Assembly (NCBI GenBank): GCA_051530055.1
Contig: CM121341.1
Location: 4,216,001 to 4,280,000 of the forward strand
Reading direction: 5' to 3'
Length of the DNA stretch: 64,000 nucleotides
Source of the DNA: Neoechinorhynchus agilis
Taxonomy: Eukaryota; Acanthocephala
Part shown: positions 23,806 through 35,366 of the stretch, in pieces
How positions within the stretch are numbered: the stretch's first letter is position 1
How the letters are laid out: each line of letters begins with the position of its first letter
Position numbers and translations under genes: made by a program
The notes under the pieces: model-generated
What the model was told of the DNA's origin: nothing
The model's database searches: none
The model's input: only the letters and a program-made list of their open reading frames with translations

Positions 23806-25189
23806 CTTAAATGAATGATTACAAAAAAAGAGGAAATGCACAATAGTGAGGATTCCTCCGGAATTTATTTCAATAAAATATATTTTATACCCACAGGGAG
23901 AGGGAGATTATGGTCATGATGCTAGTAAAACTTTATCATCCCAAAGCATTTTCTCTCTACCATAATGACAGAGTTGTAGATGTGCTAATCATAATCCTCA
24001 GCCGGATAAAACGTATTTAATTGAAATATTTCTATAGTAAGAAGTCGAAATGTTAAAGTATTGAGAAACAGTAAAAAAAGTTCTTCTTTCGAGATATTTT
24101 ATTTCAATAAAATATATTTTATACCCGGGGGAGGATTATCGTCATGAAGCAATTAAAACAATAATAATGCTCCATTTCTAATCAATTTATCTAGAACTGA
24201 TTTCGTTGGTGTAAAAAAGACTGTTTAAATTGTTCTGCACGAAAACCCATCTAGGACTTAACTCCTTTTGGTTTCCTAACAGAAAATCTCGTTCATTGTC
24301 TATTTTTAGGAAGCTGTTAGGCCGATGGATATTGTTGGTGTCAATATGTCTATTTGAAAGGTTTCATTGCTCATCCAATAATGTCGAATTATAAATATAC
24401 AAAAATAGTTATTCCATCTTCTTATGGACATTCTTGCCATCTCGAATTTCTTTTCTCTGAAATGTAAGCTCGTTTTTTCGCATAAAGGCATAATTTAGCT
24501 CGAAGAAAGGAAGTTGTAACTTTTAGGAATTTATTTAAAGGTGCTGACATATTAACAGTTACGAATCTTAAAGCAGTATCTTGAGAATTTACACATTCCT
24601 TTTTATCAGAATTAACGAAACAACAAAATGAAAGATTCAGTAGACCAATATACACATAGTACAAATTTTGTTTTGAATTCTTAGCATTTATTTAGTGTTT
24701 AGATAATTCCTTTCTCAGTTTTTGCCTTTAGGCCGGAAAAGCCGAGTAAGGGATTATTTAAATACTTAAAAATAACCGGCTTGTAAGAGGCCATACAGAA
24801 AAAAAGATAATTAACAATTATTATTCATAAGATCGTAAACAATATAAAGCAGAATACAACTGGACTCATAAAAATTTTAAAGCTCTACAAAACGTAATGG
24901 ATACGAAATTTTTCGACCATTAGAATTAAATATGATTCAGCTTCGGGACGGCTTTGCCCATTACTGAATTTCGTTTAAAAAACAACTACTACATGTTGCA
25001 GTTTTCCATTGTTGAGCAATAATGCGATTTTTTAAACTAAAATTTGAATTTGCCGGAAACAGGCAAGAATCTCGATAAATTCATAACGAATGGATTCATA
25101 GAAATGCAAATCATCCGTAATCATAGCCCAACTCAGCACTGTCCTCAAAGAACACAATCGGTTTTGCATCATTACAAGACTCAATGGAA
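23806..25189. other. No firm gene; short related motifs
   Basis: Around 23870 and 24105 the block TTTCAATAAAATATATTTTA followed by TACCC, a G-rich stretch and GATTAT-GTCATGA occurs twice. It is a short dispersed repeat also seen diverged near 31590, 35780 and 58510. A minus-strand frame beginning MSAPLNKFLKVTTSF (24550-24422) looks protein-like but has no identified continuation. Confidence 0.35.
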
Positions 25190-25495
25190 TTACAATTTAG
25201 ATCTTTTGTTAGCAGGACAGATTTCATCGATTTCCGCCTTGCTTCGTTTTCCATTTCTTCCCACAACTAAAAGGTTACCATCGAATATAGGCGGCGTAGG
25301 TGGGCGCATGGGCCGAATAGTCTCGATCTTTACGAGTTTTAGAGGTTGATCTGATTGAATTGAATCAATTGCTTCCCGTTTTCTTGAAGGCTGTGAATCG
25401 ATGACCATAATCGGCGATGGTTGAACCGGTGGCTGACTTCTTGGAACGATTCGTAGCACTGTGGGAGTACCGGTCAACGCGTGGGGATAATTCAT
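25190..25495 (-). CDS. Short proline-rich, basic protein or terminal exon, unrecognised
   Basis: An open frame of 101 codons from ATG (25495) to TAA. It is rich in Pro and Lys/Arg, with nuclear-localisation-like clusters (RKRE, NGKRSK, ANKRSKL at the end) and the tract RPPTPPIF. Composition differs from the AT-driven noise frames around it, which supports coding. No domain was recognised; it could be the last exon of a longer gene. Confidence 0.4.
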   Translation of the reverse strand: MNYPHALTGTPTVLRIVPRSQPPVQPSPIMVIDSQPSRKREAIDSIQSDQPLKLVKIETIRPMRPPTPPIFDGNLLVVGRNGKRSKAEIDEICPANKRSKL

Positions 25496-25559
25496 CGCAA
25501 AAAAGCACTGAATACGTAAAATCTACAAACTTAGGGGTGTTTGTGAGTTGACGAGTAAA

Positions 25560-27710
25560 GGACGTTGATTTTCAAAAGAAACGACCTTAAAAGAAGAATG
25601 TAAAATGGTCAAAAAGGACGATTGAAAGAGTTAAAAATTACGAATAAATAATGGAAATGGAGTAGGAAATATGAGGCAAAATGAAATAAAAAGTCTATTT
25701 AAAAATTTAGTGATTTGTTTGAGGTGGCATCGATAATAAAATCTGATTAAATAATGCGAGTTTTTGTGGGAAAAGATGGAAACCGATAAGAAAGTGAAAT
25801 AACACTCCAAAGAAAATAGAGGACATTGATTTTTAAAAGAAGTGACCTTAAAAGAAGAATGTAAAATGGTCAAAAAGGACGATTAAAAAAGTTTAAAATT
25901 ACGGGCAAATAATGGAAATGGAGTAGGAAATATGAGGCAAATGAAATAAAAAGTCTATTTAAAAATTTAGAGATTTGTTTGAGGTGGCATCGATAATAAA
26001 ATCTGATTAAATAATGCGAGTTTTTGTGGGAAAAGATGGAAACCGATAAGAAAGCGAAATAACACTCCAAAGAAAATAGAGGACATTGATTTTTAAAAGA
26101 AGTGAACTTAAAAGAAGAATGTTAAAATGGTCAAAAAGGACGATTAAAAAAGTTTAAAAATTACGGGCAAATAATGGAAATGGAGTAGGAAATATGAGGC
26201 AAAATGAAATAAAAAGTCTATTTAAAAATTTAGAGATTTGTTTGAGGTGGCATCAATAATAAAATCTGATTAAATTTTACGTGTTTTTGCGCGAAAAGAT
26301 GGAAACCGATAAGAAAGCGAAATAACACTCCAAAGAAAATAGAGGACATTGATTTTTAAAAGAAGTGACCTTAAAAGAAGAATGTAAAATGGTCAAAAAG
26401 GACGATTAAAAAAGTTTAAAATTACGGGCAAATAATGGAAATGGAGTAGGAAATATGAGGCAAAATGAAATAAAAATTCTATTTCAAAATTTAGTGATTT
26501 GTTTGAGGTGGCATCAATAATAAAATCTGATTAAATAATGCGAGTTTTTGTGGGAAAAGATAGAAACTCATAAGAAAGCGAAATAACACTCCAAAGAAAA
26601 TAGAGGACATTGATTTTTAAAAGAAGTGACCTCAAAAGAAGAATGTAAAATGGTCAAAAAGGACGATTAAAAAAGTTTAAAATTACGGGCAAATAATGGA
26701 AATGGAGTAGGAAATATGAGGCAAAATGAAATAAAAAGTCTATTTAAAAATTTAGTGATTTGTTTGAGGTGGCATCAATAATAAAATCTGATTAAATAAT
26801 GCGAGTTTTTGTGGGAAAAGATAGAAACTGATAAGAAAGCGAAATAACACTCCAAAGAAAATAGAGGACATTAATTTTTAAAAGAAATGACCTTAAAAGA
26901 AGAATGTAAAATGGTTAAAAAGGACGATTGAAAAAGTAAAAAATTACGAATAAATAATGGAAATGGAGTAGGGAATATGAGGCAAAATGAAATAAAAATT
27001 CTATTTCAAAATTTAGTGATTTGTTTGAGGTGGCATCAATAATAAAATCTGATTAAATAATGCGAGTTTTTGTGGGAAAAGATAGAAACTCATAAGAAAG
27101 CGAAATAACACTCCAAAGAAAATAGAGGACATTGATTTTTAAAAGAAGTGACCTCAAAAGAAGAATGTAAAATGGTCAAAAAGGACGATTAAAAAAGTTT
27201 AAAATTACGGGCAAATAATGGAAATGGAGTAGGAAATATGAGGCAAAATGAAATAAAAAGTCTATTTAAAAATTTAGAGATTTGTTTGAGGTGGCATCGA
27301 TAATAAACTCTGATTAAATAATGCGAGTTTTTGTGGGAAAAGATGGAAACCGATAAGAAAGTGAAATAACACTCCAAAGAAAATAGAGGACATTGATTTT
27401 TAAAAGAAGTGACCTTAAAAGAAGAATGTAAAATGGTCTAAAAGGACGATTGAAAGAGTTAAAAATTACGAATAAATAATGGAAATGGAGTAGGAAATAT
27501 GAGGCAAAATGAAATAAAAAGTCTTTTTCAAAATTTAGAGATTTGTTTGAGGTGGCATCGATAATAAAATCTGATTAAATAATGCGAGTTTTTGTGGGAA
27601 AAGATGGAAACCGATAAGAAAGCGAAATAATACTCCGAAGAAAATAAAGGACATTGATTTTTAAAAGAAATGACCTTAAAAGAAGAATGTAAAATGGTTA
27701 AAAACGGCTT
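25560..27710. repeat. 261-bp satellite, about eight units
   Basis: GGAAATGGAGTAGG recurs at 25653, 25914, 26176, 26436, 26698, 26959, 27220 and 27481 (spacing 260-262 bp). Units are purine-rich on the plus strand and differ by scattered substitutions. The final unit breaks off at about 27705 into unrelated sequence. Some units leave minus-strand frames of 60-80 codons, which vary with point changes and are not taken as genes. Confidence 0.95.
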
Positions 27711-28123
27711 GGACGATCTGCGTGTAGGTCGCTAGTTTCGTTTTAGCAGCCCTTTCCTTTACTTTTCTGTACACGTACAAAAGCTCTCGCTGCTCAAGAA
27801 AATCCAGCCTGAAATTCGATTTTCCCTTCATTCAATTTGTTTATTTTGACGGAAACCTCTTATTCGATTGATACATCTTAGCAAGAACCTGAACGCTGCT
27901 TGTGGATTTGAACAATTTTTCATTAATTATGCAAATGAACGACTTCATCCAGCAAAAGACTCGGGCATATTGTGGAGAAAGATTAATTACGAAGATAATC
28001 AAATGGAGTTGGAAATTTGATTAAATAATACGAGTTTTCGTGGGATTCAACCAAGAAAATTTTTAAGAAAGCGATTTTTTTTCAAGACGATCTAAACTTT
28101 AAGATCACCGACAAATTCTGTGT

Positions 28124-28440
28124 TCATTGGTCGCGTTGAATCGGTGCTTTGGGGACACTGCCCACCTCTGAAGAAAGTTGAACGGTCAGTGACCGAATCG
28201 TAGCATCCAAATCTTCAAGTATCGCTTTGGTCTCAGTGTATTTTTCAGCCAATGAGCGTTTATCCTCACTTACTTTTCGCATCTACAACGAAAATGGCGA
28301 TCCGCCAAAACGCTAAAGACCTTACGGGCCAAAACGCTAATTATCAATATGTTCAAAATTTCACATGTTTCTTCCAGAGAGACCGTTTGCGATTCTTCAG
28401 CGTCTAAATATTGGTGATCACGATTATCGATTGAGGGCAT
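28124..28440 (-). CDS. Small two-exon coiled-coil protein
   Basis: Exon 1 starts at ATG 28440 (MPSIDNRDHQYLDAEESQ) and runs to about 28320-28350. The acceptor ...GTTGTAG ends at 28283. Exon 2 is 28282-28124 (MRKVSEDKRSLAEKYTETKA..., ending APIQRDQ-stop). Exon 2 is a charged amphipathic helix with heptad-like spacing (LAEKYTETKAILEDLDATI), then a Thr/Val/Gln segment. The exact donor is uncertain (AAG|GTCTTT fits phase 0), giving roughly 85-95 residues. Size and helix recall small subunits of coiled-coil complexes, but I cannot name a family. Confidence 0.5.
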
Positions 28441-28529
28441 TCAAAGCGACGATTTTGTTCGACCGCGAAAAATGGAATAAGAGATAGTTGACAATGAAAA
28501 TAAGATCGATGTAAACAAGTTTTTTAAGG

Positions 28530-29440
28530 CACACCAAAAACAAAATAAATACTTTGTCTTAGATTATTATCTTCGGGGTTGCCAAGCTCCCGGGGGTTTA
28601 AATTATCGGAAGGGATGAGCTGACGGACAGCGTTGCCCTCCTCTGATTCCTTTTCAGATAACCGAAGAAAAGCTTCCTGACGAAGACGTCGAAAATTTGA
28701 AGTAACAAATAAATAAAACACCCATTTTCCGTTCGATAATAAATCTGGAATAAAACATGAGGGTGTTGGGAAAAGAGGCTTTCCATAATATCTATTTCCT
28801 CAATCACAAAAACTCTAAATCCAACGTTTTTGATCTGAAAAAGTCCGATGAAATTTAAGAATTATTGTGTTTACGAAAAAGAAGAATTTTTAATCTCTAT
28901 TTTCTCAATCACAAAAAACTCGAAATTCAACGTTTTGGATATCACACCAAAAACAAAATAAATACTTTGTCTTAGATTATTATCTTCGGGGTTGCCAAGC
29001 TCCCGGGGGTTTAAATTATCGGAAGGGATGAGCTGACGGACAGCGTTGCCCTCCTCTGATTCCTTTTCAGATAACCGAAGAAAAGCTTCCTGACGAAGGC
29101 GTCGAAAATTTGAAGTAACAAATAAATAAAACACCCATTTTCCGTTCGATAATAAATCTGGAATAAAACATGAGGGTGTTGGGAAAAGAGGCTTTCCATA
29201 ATATCTATTTCCTCAATCACAAAAACTCTAAATCCAACGTTTTTGATCTGAAAAAGTCCGATGAAATTTAAGAATTATTGTGTTTACGAAAAAGAAGAAT
29301 TTTTAATCTCTATTTTCTCAATCACAAAAAACTCGAAATCCAACGTTTTGGATATCACACCAAAAACAAAATAAATACTTTGTCTTAGATTATTATCTTC
29401 GGGGTTGCCAAGCTCCCGGGTGTTTAAATTATCAGAATTT
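28530..29440. repeat. 413-bp tandem repeat containing a gene tail
   Basis: ACACCAAAAACAAAATAAAT starts at 28531, 28944 and 29357 (413-bp steps, third copy partial). On the minus strand each unit reads PDLLSNGKWVFYLFVTSNFR, then RLRQEAFLRLSEKESEEGNA and so on. The same text occurs once, slightly diverged, at 43615-43750 next to a longer frame. This suggests an exon or pseudo-exon captured and amplified here. The two full units are almost identical. Confidence 0.85.
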
Positions 29441-30189
29441 ATTTCGTCGGAGGATTATTTCGACATTTCACCAATTTTTGTCATTGTTTCACAAGTTTTC
29501 TGCTACCTTGATAATATTGGAATAATCCGAGAGGTGAAATATCGGGGAAATATAGATTAGTGAATTCAAATCTGGGAGCGTTTTGCTGAGATTTCTTAAG
29601 AATGTAGGATTTTTGACCTTTGATTGAATTATGGATTATTGAAAGATTAACTTTGATCGAAATATTTTACGTAACAAACCAATGATTTCACGTACTGAAT
29701 ACTTTCAACCGAAAGTTTATGTGCTGCCATACTTCTATCGATAAAATATATTTTGATTTTCGAAATTACCAAACTTGATGAGAAAATCATGTAGAATTTC
29801 ACAAGAAATCAGAGTGCTCTAAGTAGCATTTCTTATCTACGTCCACAGTCTTTGGATTCGTTTGGAACAAAAAATTCCCTTATTAAATAGTGAATCATCA
29901 CGGCTTTTAGAGAGCGAATCACGTAACCAATCAAATCAGTTTTGATTATAAGATGGGTAAATTTTTTTCTCATTAAAAGAAAATCATTAATCCTTCTTAA
30001 GAAACCTAACTTTTGCGATCATCCTTGCAATTTTTTACCTTGATATTTTTTGAAAAACAAAACGCAAAAATCGATATTTCAAAAATAGTTATATAGAAAA
30101 GGTAATTTTTGTCGAAGAGATTTGGAATTATACAGAAAGCTTGACGAATGATGTTTACAGTTTCCTCTCAGACAAGTTAATCAATCGAT
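29441..30189. other. Gene-free spacer downstream of the first Fic gene
   Basis: AT-rich sequence. I see no repeat or gene beyond the 3' region expected for the Fic gene that stops at 30190. Confidence 0.4.
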
Positions 30190-31512
30190 TTATTGTACAT
30201 AATTGAGCACTTTATCAAACAACGAATTGTAAAGTTCAATAGGATGACCCGAGAATAAAGACAAGGCGGTTGTAGAAGGCACGATTTCTACGCCTTTTGG
30301 ATCAATCCCGGCTGCAGTTAAATAATCCTCTAACGTGTCTTGAACTCTTCTTCCGACGAATCGAATGAAAGGTCTTAAGTCTCCATCATTTGCATATTCC
30401 AAAGCTCGGAAGTACATATCACGATGTTGAACTTTGATCACAATCGGTGGAAAGCCTCCTCTCATGAGCACAAGATTAAGAAACGCCCGTGCGGTCCTTC
30501 CATTTCCGTCGACGAAAGGATGAATATGTGTAAGTTTTTGATGGGCGACTGCAGATAGGACGACTGGGTGAAGAGAAATTTGGTTTAAGACGGTGTTTAC
30601 GCTCAACCAGCGGTCAAAACGCTGGATGGCGGACTGAAGTGGTAATCCAGGAGGTGGAGGATTCGCTTTTTGGATAAAGACGTTTTCAGTTCTCACAATT
30701 CCTCCGCCAAAAGGATCAACAAATCCGTACACTCGGAGATGGATCTTTAAAATATCCGCAAACGTGAGTGGTCCAGGACGTCTTACCAACGTCTCATTGA
30801 TAAAACGGAGTGCTTCATCAAGACCGCGGATTTCTTGATGTTCGAAAAAATTATGGTCAGTTGCTAGGCCAGTGTCGAGCAGGTAACGTGTATCTTCAAG
30901 AGACATTGTATTTCCTTCAATCGCAGCTGAATGGTATATATGAAGTGAATACTGTTCATGCTTCAATTGCGTCAAGTTGGGATGGTTTTTAGGCACTTCG
31001 TACATTCGAGCAAGCAGTAGATCGAGATAGGCGAGAAACGCTGATTCTAGCTGTTCTACCAAAGGTTTTACCTCCGTTCGCCTCCGGTACGCTTTTTCCA
31101 GGGTAGGACGACGGACAAGTGCTCTAAAATAAAGATGATCCGCCATTACCGGATTGTATAGATGATTGTTGTGGAAATCTCCGTAAGCCATCAATGCACG
31201 CTGGCTCCATGGATTAAGCTTTAATGCGTGTCTATAAAGACGATCCGCTTTTTCAAAGCGACCAGCCTTAGCTAATGCTCGAGCTGAACTCAAAAGTACT
31301 TGGATTTCTGTAGAGGATGAGATTGTTGATACTTCGTGCATTCGCGAGCTGGAGATGTTTATCAGCCAAAAATCAATATCTCCGTAATACGAATTGAATA
31401 CACAGATTTCATAGAGTCCAACGATGGTTATAAAAAGGTGCAGAATTGCGAAAACAGTAGGTGGAATGTCACTTGTGGATCCGTATGATACACGCCCGGC
31501 AGTACACGGCAT
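30190..31512 (-). CDS. FICD-like: TPR/Fic-domain AMP-transferase, FICD-type, intact (Fic-A)
   Basis: FICD/HYPE proteins are single-pass ER membrane enzymes that AMPylate and de-AMPylate the chaperone BiP. This 440-residue single-exon frame starts with ATG. It has a hydrophobic anchor (about residues 18-37) and a TPR-like helical repeat (about 65-135, ARALAKAGRFEKADRLYRHA). The inhibitory helix is SAAIEGNTM with Glu199. The Fic core has the catalytic motif HPFVDGNGRTAR at 331-342 and GDLRPFIRF downstream. Length and order match animal FICD (human about 458), so both the synthetic and the inhibitory elements are present. A short tandem repeat and Fic-B lie immediately upstream. No introns are needed. 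Confidence 0.92.
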   Translation of the reverse strand: MPCTAGRVSYGSTSDIPPTVFAILHLFITIVGLYEICVFNSYYGDIDFWLINISSSRMHEVSTISSSTEIQVLLSSARALAKAGRFEKADRLYRHALKLNPWSQRALMAYGDFHNNHLYNPVMADHLYFRALVRRPTLEKAYRRRTEVKPLVEQLESAFLAYLDLLLARMYEVPKNHPNLTQLKHEQYSLHIYHSAAIEGNTMSLEDTRYLLDTGLATDHNFFEHQEIRGLDEALRFINETLVRRPGPLTFADILKIHLRVYGFVDPFGGGIVRTENVFIQKANPPPPGLPLQSAIQRFDRWLSVNTVLNQISLHPVVLSAVAHQKLTHIHPFVDGNGRTARAFLNLVLMRGGFPPIVIKVQHRDMYFRALEYANDGDLRPFIRFVGRRVQDTLEDYLTAAGIDPKGVEIVPSTTALSLFSGHPIELYNSLFDKVLNYVQ

Positions 31513-31639
31513 TCTCGATATGAATTATTGGATCTGAAACAAAAGTTAATCTTAGATCAGTGCATTTAATGAGAGAAAAAAACTAGTTCTCCCGGATAAA
31601 ATATATCTTATTCTCATCAGTCATTGTATTAAAAAAAGA

Positions 31640-32120
31640 TGTTCGAAAACCTCCCTATACTTTTTCAGCCCGAAGGATTTTCTCCCGATCTTTTTGTTCT
31701 CGTGTTTGATGAGATCCCGTATTAAATTGTAAATGAAAGCGACCAACACCGAGGGAATCGATGTCGTGATTTTCGCTGCGAGTATAAGTAAATTTAATCA
31801 ATTCGAAAAGCTCCCTATACTTTTTCACCCCGAAGGATTTTCTCCCGATTAATAACTTTTTTTCTCGTATTTGATGAGATCCCGTATTAAATTGTAAATG
31901 AAAGCGACCAACATCGTGGGAATCGATGTTGTGATTTTCGCTGCGAGTATAAGTAAATTTAATCAATTCGAAAACCTCCCTATACTTTTTCACCCCGAAG
32001 GATTTTCTCCCGATCTTTTTGTTCTCGTGTTTGATGAGATCCCGTATTAAATTGTAAATTAAAGCGACCAACACCGAGGGAATCGATGTCGTGATTTACG
32101 CTGCGAGTATAAGTAAATTT
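31640..32120. repeat. About 162-bp tandem repeat, 2.8 units
   Basis: CTCCCTATACTTTTTCA recurs at 31651, 31811 and 31976. Units contain GAAGGATTTTCTCCCGAT, GATGAGATCCCGTATTAAAT and CGCTGCGAGTATAAGTAAAT. A related GGGAGAAAATCCTTCGG motif lies at 35687-35703. The long minus-strand frame over the repeat is a consequence of the periodicity (near multiple of 3) and is not called as a gene. Confidence 0.85.
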
Positions 32121-32602
32121 AATCAATAGACAAACGTAAATAATTGAAAATTAACAAAATCGTCGAAGGATACCGAAAATTCACTCATCAATGGGTGCGC
32201 AATTTATGTGATTGATTTCGTCAATCGACGGGAATGTCGCATTTATTTGCGAATTCAAATCAAATTTGATATTTCGAAGACAATGCTGATAGAGAAATAA
32301 AGTTGAACTGCGTCCGAATTGTTTGCATAAAAAGAACGAGCGGATCTGATTAATCTACACAAGGTCACGTGAGCTAAGATTAAAACAGTAAGGAAAAATC
32401 AATGTAAACATTCATCACTGGTGTGTTATGGAACGAAATCGGGAAAAATAAGAGCGTTGCGGCGATATTCTTTAGATTTTTTGCCGAACTCGAGATTTAG
32501 TGTTCTTGAAACGATAAATTTGACATCAAAAACTATTTTAAGCTTAAAACTGGAATTCAGCGTTTGTTTCACAAAACAAATATTTTCATTAGTGTACAGA
32601 AT

Positions 32603-35366
32603 TTAAAATCCCTCCATTACAATTTTATCCATTTCCTTGAAAACTGTCGCATGGCACGCTTCTGTGCCTTCCAATGCACGATTATTTGCTTGGCCAGTTT
32701 TCGCCAGATAGTTCCTAATAGCCTCTAAGGTTTGCTGCTCAACGAACCTAATGAACGGTCGAACATCTCCATCATGCCCATAAGCGAGTGTCCTATAGTA
32801 AACTTCTCTAAGACACGATTCTATGATGACTGGCGGAAATCCAGCACGAATAAGCAGCAGGTTCATCAATAAGCGGGCAGTTCGACCATTTCCATCAACA
32901 AACGGATGAATTTGAACAAGGCGAAAATGAGCCAAAGCCGCCAATCTTACTGGATGTAGGAAACAGTCGGAAGAAGAGGATGTGCAGCGCCTCAGCCATT
33001 GGTCGAATTTATCAAGTTTGTGGTTAAGAAGTTCTCCCGGTGGAGGAGGGACGTGTTTTCCTATGTATATTTGATTGTCGCGAATAGTACCCGCATCCAT
33101 GGGACTCACATATCCAAACAAACGGCGATGGAGTTCAATAACATCGGTCAGTGTAATTGGTGATTTCCGTTTGAGTAAGAACTTATGGTGATTTTCTAGT
33201 CTTTAATGAAAAAATATACGAGCTACCCAAAAAATACATAATCCAATAAAATATTTAAGGATTTTCTTGACAATTTGGTGTAAAAATCAGTACTCAACCG
33301 TTTAATCCTTTCCCTCAAAGAGTAGGTAAGTGAAATGTGACGGGTCGTGGTGGTTATGTGGGGTTTCGTGCAAGCATTCGCCGTGAATCACTCAAATCTA
33401 AACGAAAATTCATACGTATTAAAAATTTCAACATTTTCATTTCACGTGGCATCTCTTACAACAAAAGTGCTAACCGACATCGAAAACCCGGAGCATTTTT
33501 GGAACATATTGAAATAATACAAACTTTTTATCTGGAAAAAATACAAGCCATCGAACTATGCACCTTAGGTATCCAGTGGAACTTGTAAGTTATGAACGGG
33601 TTTTTACTGTTCCATGTTTGCAGCTCCAAAACGTTAAATTGTAAGGTTCATGTTGTTTTCCGCTCTTTCGTCCGAATCAATTCGCATTTAGAGGATTGAA
33701 CGGTGGGAAGAAAGAGCAGAGATAGAGCGCTGAACGAGGAAAAGCAGATCGTTGAAAATATTAGTGCCGCAGTTGCAAATGACGGCTCTGCTGGGTTCAT
33801 AGGAAAAGTTATGATTTCTGAATATATCACTGTGGCAAAAGTTCCTTAAAGCCTCAGCCGTGACATCATGATAATTTATGAGCTCTCAGTAAATTCGGCC
33901 TCATCAATTTCAAAGCTATACGTGAGCACATCGCCGGTTCTTGCGGTATCACGATTCAGGACCATCTAGTCGAAAGTTGACGCAAGGAAACAAAGTTCGT
34001 TGGTATCCCGCTTGTAAGTTAAATACTTTTGAAAAAATTCGGCATTTGTCGAACTATGTTGTACTTTTGAGTACCGATAAAGCTTTCAATCACTCCACAG
34101 AGCTTTTTATAAGCTTTAAACCTTTTTTGAGATAGAAACGACCCAAAAGTACCATCAAAAGAAAATTATTTCACTGTTCAGACTAAGAGAACCGTAAAGA
34201 TGTTCGTAATTTGTTTTGATGAGGGTGACATGAATAGAAGTAATTCAATTTTATTTGATATTTCCACTTCTACGTGGCACTTCTTCGGAATTGCTTGCAA
34301 GTTTTCTACTATGTAAGCTTAGAAAACTTACAAACAATTCTGAAGAAGGCTCCTCGTAGAGGTCGGGATAATAAAATTAAAACTGAGAGAATCATTGAAC
34401 TGGTTTTAACTGGGCAAAAAGAGTTCGAAAAGCATCCACGCCACCGCTTTGGATTACTCAACGGTCGTTCTGATGTAATGTTCGAAAAGACGGATGCAGC
34501 GGTCCCCCCCCCGTTCCACAACCCGGCTTATGTTTTGCTGTAAGGATGCTCATATGCTTGAGAAGTTCTTGCGCCGCGGTACCGAACGAGCCAATATTGA
34601 AAATACTTCGGTTTTAGAGTTTCTCTTGAAATTTCTAGGTGAAACAACAGTTCATTCGCTGTACGTACTATCACCACAAGTGGCGTAATTCAACTTTAAT
34701 AAAATGCAGAGCGTCGTCAACTCCGACAACCTCCTGGTGATCGACAAGCGGTCTCCCAGCAACAGCCAGTTTTCGTTCCAGCAAAAATTCGATTTCACTC
34801 ATACCAAGCTTATTCCCATGGATCGCAGTCGAATGAAAGACATAAGAGAGGTAAGCGTCACGGTGAACGATCTCTAAGTCACCATGATCTGTAGAAACCT
34901 TATAGAGACGCGCTAGTTCACGATTTATCTCCTCAAAGCACTGACAATCGATCTCGGAGACAATCGGTAAGAGACGTCTATGATGGGAGAGAGCATTTGA
35001 GCCCCCTTCGTTAATCAAAGATCGAAAATAGAGGTGAGAAGCAACGACTGGATTTGAAAGATACCGTTCAAAGAATTCCGCATATATTCCCAATAAATAA
35101 CCATTGTTGGGATCCGCCAGAACAGCTCGTCGGAGCATTCGTCCAGCTTTTTGTATTTTACCAGCTTTGGCAAAATCCAAAGCCGTACGAACGATCACGG
35201 ACACTTCCTGGCTGCTTCCTAAGTGAGTTGGCATTGTTTGTACAAACGGGAGAGATGACTCGATTTCTCCAAGTATTTTTTCAATATGCATTGATCCTCT
35301 AATAAAGATGATTGTAACGAACGTCAAGTAGACTACATCCCGAGTTTCACTCCAGGACAATGCCAT
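32603..35366 (-). CDS. FICD-like: Second FICD-type Fic protein, inhibitory Glu replaced by His (Fic-B)
   Basis: Exon 1, about 35366-34697, encodes a short membrane anchor (residues 11-24), a TPR-like region (TALDFAKAGKIQKAGRMLRR) and the inhibitory-helix region. There the motif reads STAIHGNKL: the glutamate of the family motif AIEGN is His183. Exon 2, about 33200-32603, has the Fic core (LTDVIELHRRLFGYVSP), the intact catalytic motif HPFVDGNGRTAR and GDVRPFIRFV. The intron is about 1.5 kb and its borders are uncertain (a weak GTTGAA donor after HFIK and an AG before FLLKRK fit phase 0). In characterised FICD, loss of this Glu gives unrestrained AMPylation and loss of de-AMPylation. Exon 2 resembles vertebrate FICD more than Fic-A does. 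Confidence 0.82.
33337..34688 (+). CDS. Probable multi-exon gene nested in the Fic-B intron, unrecognised
   Basis: Several plus-strand pieces look coding and end at good donors. 33337-about 33585 ends GGAACTT|GTAAGTT. About 33710-33840 reads NEEKQIVENISAAVANDGSA. About 33895-33980 reads FGLINFKAIREHIAGSCGIT. About 33990-34013 ends at CGCTT|GTAAGTT. 34274-34543 reads KTERIIELVLTGQKEFEKHP. The last frame (34494-34688) reads KDAHMLEKFLRRGTERANIE and stops at 34688, right where Fic-B exon 1 ends. A C-run at 34503-34512 separates the last two frames and could be a sequencing indel. I could not identify a domain and exon joins are not settled. Confidence 0.4.

Noticed and set aside
24422-24550. Small mitochondrial-like protein MSAPLNKFLK...
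   Set aside because: It is suggestive at the N-terminus, but frames change after about 42 codons and no splice join gives a recognisable protein.
25631-27377. Repeated 62-80-codon minus-strand frames in the 261-bp satellite
   Set aside because: They are broken or intact at random between units and have no start conservation; they are by-products of the repeat.
31655-32074. 139-codon minus-strand frame between the Fic genes
   Set aside because: It is the 162-bp tandem repeat read in frame. The peptide is itself three copies of one segment and is not linked to either Fic gene.
30190-35366. Fic genes as recent bacterial transfers
   Set aside because: Both have the membrane anchor and TPR-Fic architecture of animal FICD and base composition like other host exons.
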